Shown here in pieces: positions 14,181-23,458 of a stretch of 37,215 nucleotides of DNA (position 1 is the first letter of the stretch; each line of letters begins with the position of its first letter). The position numbers and the translations under genes were made by a program. The stretch spans positions 1 to 37,215 of the forward strand of contig JAUXXX010000022.1 in the NCBI GenBank assembly GCA_030684695.1. Reading direction: 5' to 3'. Origin of the DNA: a bacterium (GTDB taxonomy: Bacteria; Bacillota_I; Bacilli_A; Izemoplasmatales; Hujiaoplasmataceae). The notes under the pieces are model-generated. The model saw nothing but the letters and a program-made list of their open reading frames with translations. It did no database searches and had not been told where the DNA came from.

Positions 14181-17162
14181 ATGAAAAAACTCGTTGTCAT
14201 TGCTATTTCAGTTTTGATATTTTATTTAGTCGGAGTGGTTCGAATTTCGACTGTTTTCGCTGCGTTTGGAGGAATAAATTCTTCTCAACCAGTCTCCGTG
14301 AGCTCGTTTCGGGACAATACCTATTACCGAAAGCTTCAAGAATGGAAGGCACAATATTCTGTATCAACCATGTCCCAACAACAGTTTGAACTCGTAGATT
14401 TTGTTGGTTTAAACCCCCATCTAACATTCACTCAAAAATCAATCTCTGACCCAGAGTACGTTGCATTTTTGAATAAAAACGATGAATTGTTCATCCAAGT
14501 CAACGTTGCTCAAACAGCTCTTTATGCCATTGGATTTGATTTCTATATTCCAGAAGCATTTTATTCCATTCCTTCGATCAAGCTACAAATCAACGGAAAG
14601 TCATTGTTTAATGAAGCATCAGATTTAGAACTACCCGTTGCCTGGGAAATGATTCCTTTGGAAGAAAATCGCAGGTACAATCGCTATGGTAACGAGTTGT
14701 TACCAGATGCAGAGTCTATCAATGAATGGACCACTTACTTTGCGGATGATTATTTATCATCTAGTGTTGGCCCATATCAATTCTTGCTTGAAGCAGGAGA
14801 TAATACTATTTCGATTAAAGCTCTTAATACTTCTTTATACATTGGAGCGTTTCACATCAAGGGATCAACGGCTCTACCTAGTTATCAAGAGTATCGTCAG
14901 CAAGTCCCGATTAATCCCACTAATGCAGAAAAAAACATGGTCATCATTGAAGGAGAAAGTTTTGATATCAAGAACGATTTGGAAATCAAATCGAGCTATT
15001 ACAAAGAACCTTCCATGACACCATATACTCATAAATTTACCGTTTTAAATCAACTCGATGGAAACTCGATGTCCCGTGGTGGAATGTCGGTAAGCTATAC
15101 CTTTGAAATCGCCACAACAGGCGATTATCAAATGGCATTCAAAGTGCTAAAAGGATCTAATTCTGGAATTGCTAGTGCAAAGAATATCTACATCGATGGA
15201 CAAATTTTGTTTCAAGAAATATCGGGGTATTTCTTTGATTCCACCAAACGATGGGAAAATGTGACCTTAGGCATCAACAATCAACCCTTCTTATTTTACT
15301 TAGAAGCGGGTGTCCATACGTTAACGTTTGAATCCACAACACATCCGTATGCTGATATCATGAACCGACTTAACTCGATGAAAGATGAAATTAGTTCGAT
15401 TAGTTTATTAGTAAAAACCATTACTGGCGGAAACAAAGACGATGCAATTGATTGGAACATTCTCAGATACATTCCCAATCTCAAGCAAACCTTAGAAACC
15501 TTCGCTACAGAATTAGAAACCATCTATGAAGAGATCAATTCTCTTGATCAAGGTTTAAATGTCGCTGCTGAAGTCTCCACACTCAATGTAGCTGCGAAGC
15601 AATTACGACGCGTGGCGAAACTTCCCAACAAGATTGGTTCGAAACTACAAGAGTTTAGTGAAGGAAGCGGGTCCAGCTATCAATTGATTGGGAACGCCAT
15701 CTCTGCACTCATGTCTTCGCCCTTATCGGTGGATAGAATTTATTTATATCAAGGTCAAGAACTTCCTTTTCCAACAGCATCCTTTTTTGCCAGACTGTGG
15801 GATGGAGTAAAGAGTTTCTTCTATTCGTTTTTTGATGCCAGATACAACGATATCGGCATCGATGAAGATACCCTTGATGTCTGGGTCGGACAATCAAGTT
15901 TGTACTTAGATATCATTCAAAGCATGATTGATCAAGATTTTACAACCCGAACTGGCATCAAAGTCAAAGCTTCGATTATGACCAATCCAGCTAAGATTGT
16001 CTTGTCCAATGCGACCAATGACAATCCCGATGTGGTCTTATCCATTGATAGTTGGAATCCGTATGCGTATGCCCTGAGGGGAATGTTAGCAGACCTTTCC
16101 AAGTTTCCAGATTTTGATGAAGTAACCAAACATTATTATGCCAATAACTTTACACCAGTAATTTTTGAAGATGGGGTGTATGGCATTCCAGAAACCCAAA
16201 GTGTATTTTTGTTATTTTATCGCACAGATATCTTAAATTATTTGGACATTTCTGTTCCCAATACGTGGCAAGACGTCATTCATTTACTTCCTATTTTACA
16301 AAGCCATCAAATGAACTTTTTCCACCCATTAGGGGGAGATGGTGCGTTTAAAGGTTATGGATTTGTGTCGCCATTGATTTACCAAATGGGCGGCGAAATT
16401 TATAGTGAATTGGGAGCATCTTCGTCTTTACGAGATGTCAAAACCATTCAGTCCATTCAGTTCATGACCGATCTATTTACGGTTCATAATCTTCCACTTC
16501 AAGTGTCATCCTTCTTCGAACATTTTCGAAGTGGTAGTATGCCCATTGGCATTTCAACCATTGATTTGTATTTACAATTAAAGTACGCCGCTCCCGAGCT
16601 ATCCGGACAATGGGGCGTAAGTGTCATTCCTGGCATGTTTAATGAAGAGTCAGGAGAAGTACAGCGTTGGTCCACCACCTATGGAAAAACATCGATTCTA
16701 TTTGATAATTCCGATAAACTAACACAAGGATGGGAATTAATCAAATGGTGGAATTCCACTCAAACTCAGATTAAGTTTATGCAAAACATCAAAACCTCGC
16801 TTGGAGAAAAGTACTTGATTCTTTCGGCAAACATGGATGCCTTGGTATCTTCTGTTTGGGAAAATCAAATCAAAGAACCCATCATTGCCCAAGCCGCTTG
16901 GTCAAGAATTCCTGGAATTACTCCTGGGTCTTATATTGTCGAACGGGAGCTTTCAAGCATTTGGAACAAGATTGTGATTGAACGGATGAATGTCTCTGTG
17001 GCGATCAATGAATCGATTCCTCGGGTGAACCGAGAACTTGCACGTAAGTTTAATGAATTTGGCTATTATACTTCCACCAACCCATCCGGAAAGCTCTACA
17101 TTGTGCCAATGAACTCCAACATTTCAGACTGGATTAAGAAGGATTATACAAGCGATGAATAA
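14181..17162 (+). CDS. Oversized exported binding protein: CBM-like domains fused to a solute-binding domain
   Basis: 993 residues, against about 420-550 for a normal sugar-binding protein. Signal peptide to about residue 27 (STVFA) with no lipobox cysteine, so it is either released, held by its N-terminal segment, or complex-bound. Two carbohydrate-binding-like beta-sandwich regions follow (about 90-225 and 240-405; the second has IIEGESF and a YTFEIATTGDYQMAFKV pattern resembling CBM6/35). A helical spacer (about 405-560) precedes a family 1-type solute-binding domain (about 565-985), starting LDVWVGQSS and including DNPDVVLSIDSWNPY and EDGVYGIPETQSV. Its 3' end overlaps the first permease gene by 8 bp. 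The combination suggests a receptor that docks polymer-bound sugar onto the permease. The CBM family assignment is tentative; the solute-binding domain is clear. Confidence 0.8.
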   Translation: MKKLVVIAISVLIFYLVGVVRISTVFAAFGGINSSQPVSVSSFRDNTYYRKLQEWKAQYSVSTMSQQQFELVDFVGLNPHLTFTQKSISDPEYVAFLNKNDELFIQVNVAQTALYAIGFDFYIPEAFYSIPSIKLQINGKSLFNEASDLELPVAWEMIPLEENRRYNRYGNELLPDAESINEWTTYFADDYLSSSVGPYQFLLEAGDNTISIKALNTSLYIGAFHIKGSTALPSYQEYRQQVPINPTNAEKNMVIIEGESFDIKNDLEIKSSYYKEPSMTPYTHKFTVLNQLDGNSMSRGGMSVSYTFEIATTGDYQMAFKVLKGSNSGIASAKNIYIDGQILFQEISGYFFDSTKRWENVTLGINNQPFLFYLEAGVHTLTFESTTHPYADIMNRLNSMKDEISSISLLVKTITGGNKDDAIDWNILRYIPNLKQTLETFATELETIYEEINSLDQGLNVAAEVSTLNVAAKQLRRVAKLPNKIGSKLQEFSEGSGSSYQLIGNAISALMSSPLSVDRIYLYQGQELPFPTASFFARLWDGVKSFFYSFFDARYNDIGIDEDTLDVWVGQSSLYLDIIQSMIDQDFTTRTGIKVKASIMTNPAKIVLSNATNDNPDVVLSIDSWNPYAYALRGMLADLSKFPDFDEVTKHYYANNFTPVIFEDGVYGIPETQSVFLLFYRTDILNYLDISVPNTWQDVIHLLPILQSHQMNFFHPLGGDGAFKGYGFVSPLIYQMGGEIYSELGASSSLRDVKTIQSIQFMTDLFTVHNLPLQVSSFFEHFRSGSMPIGISTIDLYLQLKYAAPELSGQWGVSVIPGMFNEESGEVQRWSTTYGKTSILFDNSDKLTQGWELIKWWNSTQTQIKFMQNIKTSLGEKYLILSANMDALVSSVWENQIKEPIIAQAAWSRIPGITPGSYIVERELSSIWNKIVIERMNVSVAINESIPRVNRELARKFNEFGYYTSTNPSGKLYIVPMNSNISDWIKKDYTSDE

Positions 17163-18075
17163 ATCAAACACGATGGTGAATTTAAAACCAAAGCAGTTCA
17201 AATGGAATAGTTCGTATTTATTTGTGATGCCCTATTTGTTGGTTTTTTTCACACTGGTCGTGCTCTTGATTGTCATCTCAATTTTATTGTCACTCACCTA
17301 TTACGATACCATTAATTTTCCAACATGGGTCGGACTTGAAAACTATGTCGCGATCTTTACACAAGACAATGACTTCATGCAATATGCCTTACCCAATACC
17401 TTAAAATATGCACTCATCATTGGACCTGGTAGTTATGGATTATCGTTTTTCATGGCGTGGGTCTTGGCACAATTAACACACCGTGTTCGGACGATTGTCG
17501 CGATTATTTTATACTCTCCTTCCTTGACCAACGGCGTCTTAATGGCTGTTATTTGGCGGGTGTTATTTTCAGGAGATTCTAGAGGATATTTGAACTATTT
17601 GTTATTAAGTCTTGGATTCATCAATGAACCCGTTCAATGGCTTCAAAACTCTCAAATGATTTTTGGCATTATGATCTTTGTGGGTATTTGGTCATCGATG
17701 TCGGTTGGGTTCTTAGCGATGATGTCAGGGATTTTAAACATCAATAAAGATTTGTATGAAGCCGCTTATGTCGATGGAATGAAGTCCAGATGGCAAGAAA
17801 TCTTTTATATTACCATCCCTTCCATGAAACCGCAGATGTTGTTTGGAGCAGTGATGGCCATTGTTGGAACGTTCAACGCTGCAGGGTTGGCTTCGGCTTT
17901 ATCAGGGTCTATCCCACCTCCACAATTTGCAGGGTGGTTGATTGTCGACCACATGGCCGATTACGGCTTTGCTCGATATGAAATGGGTTATGCATCGGCG
18001 TTATCGGTATTGTTATTGCTATTGGTCTTTTCGTTTAACAAACTCGCAACTAAACTCTTTTCGGAGAAGGGGTGA
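17155..18075 (+). CDS. Carbohydrate ABC transporter permease (MalF/LplB type), first pair
   Basis: Six-span inner-membrane permease of the sugar uptake class 1 type, 306 residues. The cytoplasmic coupling loop that contacts the ATPase reads EAAYVDGMKS (E202-A-A then G208) followed by IPSMKP. First membrane span around residues 20-45. The ATG lies in the 3' end of the binding-protein chimera (8-bp overlap), with AAGAAGGA upstream. It partners with the downstream permease, whose start overlaps its stop. No ATP-binding subunit is present here. Confidence 0.93.
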   Translation: MNKSNTMVNLKPKQFKWNSSYLFVMPYLLVFFTLVVLLIVISILLSLTYYDTINFPTWVGLENYVAIFTQDNDFMQYALPNTLKYALIIGPGSYGLSFFMAWVLAQLTHRVRTIVAIILYSPSLTNGVLMAVIWRVLFSGDSRGYLNYLLLSLGFINEPVQWLQNSQMIFGIMIFVGIWSSMSVGFLAMMSGILNINKDLYEAAYVDGMKSRWQEIFYITIPSMKPQMLFGAVMAIVGTFNAAGLASALSGSIPPPQFAGWLIVDHMADYGFARYEMGYASALSVLLLLLVFSFNKLATKLFSEKG

Positions 18076-19028
18076 GTTCGATGAATTCATATAAACTACC
18101 GCTGACAAAAACGGAAAAAATCATCCGCAAGTACAAACGAGCTCGTCGCAACCGTCGTGCCAAATTCTTAGGTACGATGATCAATCCCAGCCGGTTCCAC
18201 AAGTCGCAAATCAAGTTTTTTATGCTTTTAGTCCCGTTTTTAGTAGTGACTCTACTACCACTCATTTATATCTTCTCGCATGCGTTTAAACCTTTAAGCG
18301 AGCTATATGCCTATCCTCCTAGAATTTTTGCCTCACGTTTGACATTGGATAACTTCGAGAACTTATTCTTAGCAGCATCGCAAACCGGAGTATCGTTTGG
18401 ACGCTATTTCTTCAATAGTTTGATTTCGAGTGCATCGGTCATCGGATTATCGATGTTAATTGGTTCATTAGCAGCATTTTCCTTTTCGTTCTTGAAATAC
18501 AAGATTAAAAACACGTTGTTTTTATTAAATCAAATTGCGATTATGATTGTACCTTTGGCAGTAGCCGTACCACGTTTTATTGTGATGTCGAACTTAGGAA
18601 TCACCAATTCAATGCTGGCACATATCATACCTTTGTTAGCAATGCCAGTGGGTGTCTTCTTAGTCAAACAATTTATGGATCAAGTCCCAAGAGAATTGTA
18701 TGAAGCTTCGATCATTGATGGAGCGAACAAATGGCAAATTTACTGGCGTGTGGTCTTGCCTTTGGTCAAGCCAGCACTCGCCACCGTTGCCATCCTTGCC
18801 TTCCAAAACAGTTGGAACAACATGGAAACCAGTGAACTTTACATCAAACAAGAAGCACTGCGTACATTACCATTCTATTTTTCTACTTTAACCTATAATA
18901 CAAGCTCCATCGCTGCACAAGGGATGAGCGCGGCTGCGAGCTTGATTATGTTTGTACCCAACATCTTACTGTTTATCATCTTGCAAAACAGTGTAATGAA
19001 CACCATGGCTCACTCGGGGATTAAATAA
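18072..19028 (+). CDS. Carbohydrate ABC transporter permease (MalG/AraQ type), first pair
   Basis: Partner permease, 318 residues, with a basic N-terminal tail (residues 10-40), the first membrane span at about 52-75 and a coupling loop YEASIIDGANKW (E211) followed by LPLVKP. The longest frame begins at GTG 18072, overlapping the previous TGA by 4 bp. The in-frame ATG at 18081 has GAAGGGG 8 nt upstream and is at least as likely to be the true start, which would shorten the protein by three residues. Forms the transmembrane core with the product of 17155-18075. Confidence 0.92.
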   Translation: MSSMNSYKLPLTKTEKIIRKYKRARRNRRAKFLGTMINPSRFHKSQIKFFMLLVPFLVVTLLPLIYIFSHAFKPLSELYAYPPRIFASRLTLDNFENLFLAASQTGVSFGRYFFNSLISSASVIGLSMLIGSLAAFSFSFLKYKIKNTLFLLNQIAIMIVPLAVAVPRFIVMSNLGITNSMLAHIIPLLAMPVGVFLVKQFMDQVPRELYEASIIDGANKWQIYWRVVLPLVKPALATVAILAFQNSWNNMETSELYIKQEALRTLPFYFSTLTYNTSSIAAQGMSAAASLIMFVPNILLFIILQNSVMNTMAHSGIK

Positions 19029-19029
19029 T

Positions 19030-21138
19030 ATGACAATCAAAAAATGGTGTTTATTGCTTGTTATTGCCTTACTTTCATCCCTATCGTTGTTCACAAACGT
19101 TCCTCAAGTAGAAGCGATGTCGGCGTATAAAACCTATACAGTTGACCGAAACAACCGTCTTGCAGAAACAAACGAAGCGTACGAAGCCATGTTTATGCTC
19201 CGGATGCTTAGTGACGGTTCCACACTCAAATCAGCCAAAGATTTGTTTATTGATTCAGACGACTATTTGTACATTGCCGATACGGGAAACAAACGAATTG
19301 TCATCTTAAACCAAGATTTAACACTTTTACATAGTTTTGGAACGGATCACTTGATCAAACCTCTTGGAATTACAGTGGTTGATGACTTGATTTATGTTGC
19401 GGATTATGGATATGGCAATGTCGCTACGGATTTGGGTGCGATTTATGTCTATGCCTTTGATAAAACCAAAACACTGACCTTTGAAGCCATTTCCTTGATT
19501 CATACGTATTCCACTCCAAGTTCACCGTTGCTGACACAAGATGGGTTTATCTTCCGTCCGATGAAAATTGCAGTGGATGCCAATAAAACGATGTATGTGG
19601 TCAATGAAGGAACGACTTCTGGGGTATTGATGATCAATGAAAACAATCGCTTCATCAATTACTTTGCCTCCAATAAAGTAGAAATTACCTTAGGGGAACG
19701 GATTCAACGTATCCTTTATCAAAACAATGAATCGGTCTATTTAACCAAAAATATTCCATCTCCGGTTTTAAACATCGCCGCTGATCCGAGTGGATACTTT
19801 TATACCGTCACTCAAAAGCAAACGACCAATTCCTTAGGTGATAACATCAAAAAGGTCAACATTGGTGGGGTCAATTATTTCAAAGATTTGATGTTTGTCT
19901 TTACCGATATTGTCGATGTAACACCGGGTCGTGTTGGGAATGTCTATGCAGTTACATCGGCAGGCTTCATCGCCGAATATGACAATCAAGGCAATCTCTT
20001 ATTCCTCTTTGGCGGAAAAGGCACAGGCCTGGATAAGTTAGGATTATTCTTATCTGCTTCCGCAATTGCGATTGATTCCAATAACAATTTGTATGTTCTC
20101 GATGACCATTCTTCGAGAAATTCGATTCAAGTCTTTCGTCAAACGCCATTCGCTGCTCAAGTACATGAAGCACTCGATTTGTACAATCAAGCCAGATACA
20201 TTGAATCCATTGATGTTTGGAATGAAGTGTTGCGTTATAACTCGATGCTGGATATGGCTTACCGGGGCAAGGGACTTGGACATTTGATGAACGAAGAATA
20301 TGAACTGGCATTAGAATTATTTAAAATTGCGCATGACAAAGAGCATTATTCGGAAGCGTTGTGGGAACTCCGCAACTTGTGGATGATGGACCATATGTCA
20401 GAGTTGTTGTATGGACTATTTGGGATCATTGTTTTGCTTGTTTTGTTTGGATGGTGGAAGAAAAAGACTCATGTGCTTTCTTCCATACAAGAAAAGATCG
20501 CACCCGTTTTAGCACTTCCTTTGATCAAAGAAACCCTCTTTATGTTCTACTTCCTCAAGCATCCAAGTGATGCCTGTTATGAAGTCAAAGCAAAGAATAA
20601 AGTATCGATGACCTCGGCGTGGTTTGTGATTGCACTCATATTTGTCTTGTATATTTTGTCCATCTTGCTTACTGGTTTTATCTTTAATAATGTCATTCCC
20701 GAAGAAACCATTTTAGTCAAAGAAGCATTGTCGTTGTTGTTACCGATCTTAATCTTTATTATTGCGAATTATTTAATGTCGTCCTTGATGGAAGGAGAAG
20801 GGACATTCAAAGCCACATTCATCAACACCATTGGTGCGATGATGCCGATTTTTATCCTCTTTCCACTAGCGATTGTTTTTTCAAACTTCATCACCTACAA
20901 CGAATCTTTCTTGTACACAATGACCTTATCGGTCATGCTGGGATGGATGGCGATATTATTATTCTTTAACATCAAGGAAACACATAATTATTCGGTGTCT
21001 CAAACTATTGTCAATCTTTTGTTAACCTTCTTAATGATGGTCATTTTGATTGTGGTCTTACTCATGATTTATTTGATGATTGCCCAAGTACTTGGATTTG
21101 GTACAGACATCATAAAGGAAGTGATTTTACGTGAATAA
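19030..21138 (+). CDS. NHL-propeller / TPR / multi-span membrane protein (Yip1-like C-terminus)
   Basis: Function unknown. 702 residues in three parts. An exported N-terminal half has a signal peptide (cleavage near residue 29, QVEA) and an NHL-type beta-propeller (about 60-375) with repeats such as DSDDYLYIADTGNKRIVI and DSNNNLYVLDDHSS. A TPR-like helical segment follows (about 380-450; YNQARYIESIDVWNEVL). A membrane anchor lies at about 458-477, then a basic cytoplasmic stretch, and five further spans (about 530-553, 567-588, 599-622, 628-648, 661-690) resembling a Yip1-type membrane domain. It lies between two permease pairs with only 1 bp to the upstream gene and an 8-bp overlap with the downstream one. 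It may be a scaffold joining the external binding proteins to the permeases. Domain names are from pattern recognition; the role is inference. Confidence 0.72.
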   Translation: MTIKKWCLLLVIALLSSLSLFTNVPQVEAMSAYKTYTVDRNNRLAETNEAYEAMFMLRMLSDGSTLKSAKDLFIDSDDYLYIADTGNKRIVILNQDLTLLHSFGTDHLIKPLGITVVDDLIYVADYGYGNVATDLGAIYVYAFDKTKTLTFEAISLIHTYSTPSSPLLTQDGFIFRPMKIAVDANKTMYVVNEGTTSGVLMINENNRFINYFASNKVEITLGERIQRILYQNNESVYLTKNIPSPVLNIAADPSGYFYTVTQKQTTNSLGDNIKKVNIGGVNYFKDLMFVFTDIVDVTPGRVGNVYAVTSAGFIAEYDNQGNLLFLFGGKGTGLDKLGLFLSASAIAIDSNNNLYVLDDHSSRNSIQVFRQTPFAAQVHEALDLYNQARYIESIDVWNEVLRYNSMLDMAYRGKGLGHLMNEEYELALELFKIAHDKEHYSEALWELRNLWMMDHMSELLYGLFGIIVLLVLFGWWKKKTHVLSSIQEKIAPVLALPLIKETLFMFYFLKHPSDACYEVKAKNKVSMTSAWFVIALIFVLYILSILLTGFIFNNVIPEETILVKEALSLLLPILIFIIANYLMSSLMEGEGTFKATFINTIGAMMPIFILFPLAIVFSNFITYNESFLYTMTLSVMLGWMAILLFFNIKETHNYSVSQTIVNLLLTFLMMVILIVVLLMIYLMIAQVLGFGTDIIKEVILRE

Positions 21139-23458
21139 AAAACATTTGATGATCATCGGATTCGCGTTATTGCTTCTTTGTTTGATGGTGTTGCCTCAAG
21201 CACTCGCCACACATTCCACTTTTAATCCCATATTGACACAAAGCAAATACAATTTATCGACTACCTCTAATTTCTTTGGGCAAGCAGAAGACACAAGACC
21301 TGTTGTAATACCAATAGATGCAGACGCTACTGTTCGTGGAAAAGGGTATACTTTAAAAAATGAAAATAATGATCTTGCCTTGTATGTCAAAGAACGTTAT
21401 TTCCAAATCGCTGTGATTGACAAACATAGTGGCTATATTTGGTACTCGGTCTATCCAGATTATTTAGGACTTGGTTATTCTGGAACGTCAAGATTGTTCA
21501 TTGAATCAGGGGTCGTCATTGAGTATTACAACCTAGACAACATCTTAATTGAAGATTCCAGATCCTTTAGTGGTGGTGGAACCAGATACAATGTTCAAAT
21601 GACTTTCGATTATGACACATTGGAAAACGGATTTATTGTTTCAATCGATTTTAAAGATTTGGCGATTTCGTTTGATGTGGAAGTGAAAATTGAAAACAAA
21701 GATTTGATTGTTTCCATTCCACAAGAGTCACTCATCGAAGGTCAAATTGAAAAACCAATGTTAAACATTGATGGAACGACTTCCATCAAAGTAACCAAGT
21801 TTCGTTTAAAAGGTGTCTTTGTCTTTCCGTACTTTGGTTCGAATAATTTTGAAATCAATGGCTATTCGATGATTCCTGATGGTTCGGGTGCACTTATCCG
21901 CTATACAAACAATCGAAGTCAGACTGCGTATACCAAACGAATCTATGGTGCTGATGAAGGAATGACTCCGTTTCGGAGTGAATCAACAACGTATTATCTA
22001 CGTGATGAACTGACTTCATCTGCACCAGTATTTGGCGTCAATCATGGATACAACCAAGCAGCTTTCTTGGCTCAAATGACCAAAGGAGATGCTTACGGTG
22101 AAATTCATTCCTATCCGTATGGATACAACGCTTATACCATCAATACCACTTTCTTTAAGTGGATTGTAAGGGAACGTTATAGCATTCAAACGAGTTCTAA
22201 CACCAGCGATTCCTTCCAATTGATCAATACCCTTCCCTATACTGGAGATTATGAAGTCAAGTATCATTTCTTGTCTGGGGAGGATGCCAATTACTCCGGG
22301 ATGGCCAACAAATACCAAGAACTATTACTTCTTAACCAGTCGACCAAACAAGGAACGTCTTTCCAGTTAGCACTACTTGGACTTGATTACAAAGGCGGAA
22401 TGTTTGGCAAGGACTTTGTGAAAATGACCTCATATGAAGATGTCATTATGATGGTTCAAGAATTAAAAGATTTGGGACTGGAAGGAATTGATGTCTTATA
22501 TCAAGGATTTAATCAAGGCGGACTGTATGACAATTTAAAAACCATCAGTGCCGCGTCCTTGCTTGGAGGAACCAAAGGGTTCATGGAAATGAAACGTTAT
22601 CTTGATTCCATCGGAAGTGAGTTATCGCTTCAAATGGATCCCATGATTACGTACTCTGCCACACTGGGTTCCAAAGCGATTAAAAAAATTACCTTTACAC
22701 CATTTCAAACCAAAAGTGTTCGGACTTCACTATTTGCATTCACTTATTATATGTCACCTTCTGACATCGCAGCGTATGTGTTAAAGTCCAGTCAATCCTT
22801 AGCCAAATTGGACAGTGACTCACTGTACTTATCAACGGTTGGAAAAGCCTTGTTTACCTTTCGACAAGATGGTCAAAACATCGACCGAACGTCTACAAAA
22901 GACATGATCATGAATCAACTTGCAATGCTTTCGATGTACAAACTTACACTAGACCAACCTAATTCATATTTATGGAAGTTCACAAGCACTTATGTTCAAG
23001 CACCGATTGAATCGAATAAATATGCCTATGTGACCGATTCTATTCCGTTTTTATCTTTGGTTCTGAATGGTTCTTTGCGTCAATATTCCCCTTACTACAA
23101 CTATGTAAGTGATTATGAGTTGTTTGGACTACGCTTGATTGAGTATGGGATTGATCCAAGTTTCTTTATTACCAAAGAATCGACTCATAAACTACGTTAT
23201 ACCAATTCTGCTTATATCTATACTTCACAATATTCCTTATGGAAAGATGTCATGATTTCACAAGGACTTTACAACCAACAAGTGTCATCCATCATTGGAG
23301 GACGTGATATGTTGTCTCACTCCTACATCAGCAGTGGCGTGGCTAAAATTGTGTATGCAGGTGGTTATACGGTCTATGTCAATTATCAAGCAACTCCTTT
23401 TGAAGTAGTTCCTGGCGTTAGCATAGGAGCCAAAAGCTCCTTGGTGGTGTCCTCATGA
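21131..23458 (+). CDS. DUF5696-like exported protein, possible barrel glycosidase
   Basis: Exported protein of 775 residues with a signal peptide to about residue 26 (PQALA). The first half (about 60-400) is beta-rich and includes SMIPDGSGALIRY, which I associate with DUF5696 proteins of Bacillota sugar-transport operons. The second half (about 410-700) looks like a TIM barrel (YEDVIMMVQELKDLGLEGID, ELSLQMDPMITYS), so a glycoside hydrolase or an inactive sugar-binding barrel are both possible; I cannot name catalytic residues with confidence. It begins at GTG 21131 with AAGGAAGTG upstream and overlaps the previous gene by 8 bp; its stop overlaps the next ATG (ATGA). The tight coupling to a permease pair argues for a part in uptake or in processing at the transporter mouth. 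Confidence 0.7.
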   Translation: MNKKHLMIIGFALLLLCLMVLPQALATHSTFNPILTQSKYNLSTTSNFFGQAEDTRPVVIPIDADATVRGKGYTLKNENNDLALYVKERYFQIAVIDKHSGYIWYSVYPDYLGLGYSGTSRLFIESGVVIEYYNLDNILIEDSRSFSGGGTRYNVQMTFDYDTLENGFIVSIDFKDLAISFDVEVKIENKDLIVSIPQESLIEGQIEKPMLNIDGTTSIKVTKFRLKGVFVFPYFGSNNFEINGYSMIPDGSGALIRYTNNRSQTAYTKRIYGADEGMTPFRSESTTYYLRDELTSSAPVFGVNHGYNQAAFLAQMTKGDAYGEIHSYPYGYNAYTINTTFFKWIVRERYSIQTSSNTSDSFQLINTLPYTGDYEVKYHFLSGEDANYSGMANKYQELLLLNQSTKQGTSFQLALLGLDYKGGMFGKDFVKMTSYEDVIMMVQELKDLGLEGIDVLYQGFNQGGLYDNLKTISAASLLGGTKGFMEMKRYLDSIGSELSLQMDPMITYSATLGSKAIKKITFTPFQTKSVRTSLFAFTYYMSPSDIAAYVLKSSQSLAKLDSDSLYLSTVGKALFTFRQDGQNIDRTSTKDMIMNQLAMLSMYKLTLDQPNSYLWKFTSTYVQAPIESNKYAYVTDSIPFLSLVLNGSLRQYSPYYNYVSDYELFGLRLIEYGIDPSFFITKESTHKLRYTNSAYIYTSQYSLWKDVMISQGLYNQQVSSIIGGRDMLSHSYISSGVAKIVYAGGYTVYVNYQATPFEVVPGVSIGAKSSLVVSS

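Noticed and set aside
19967-20311. Antisense 114-codon frame in the NHL/TPR gene
   Set aside because: Lies wholly within a well-supported sense gene, has no ribosome binding site and no recognisable domain.
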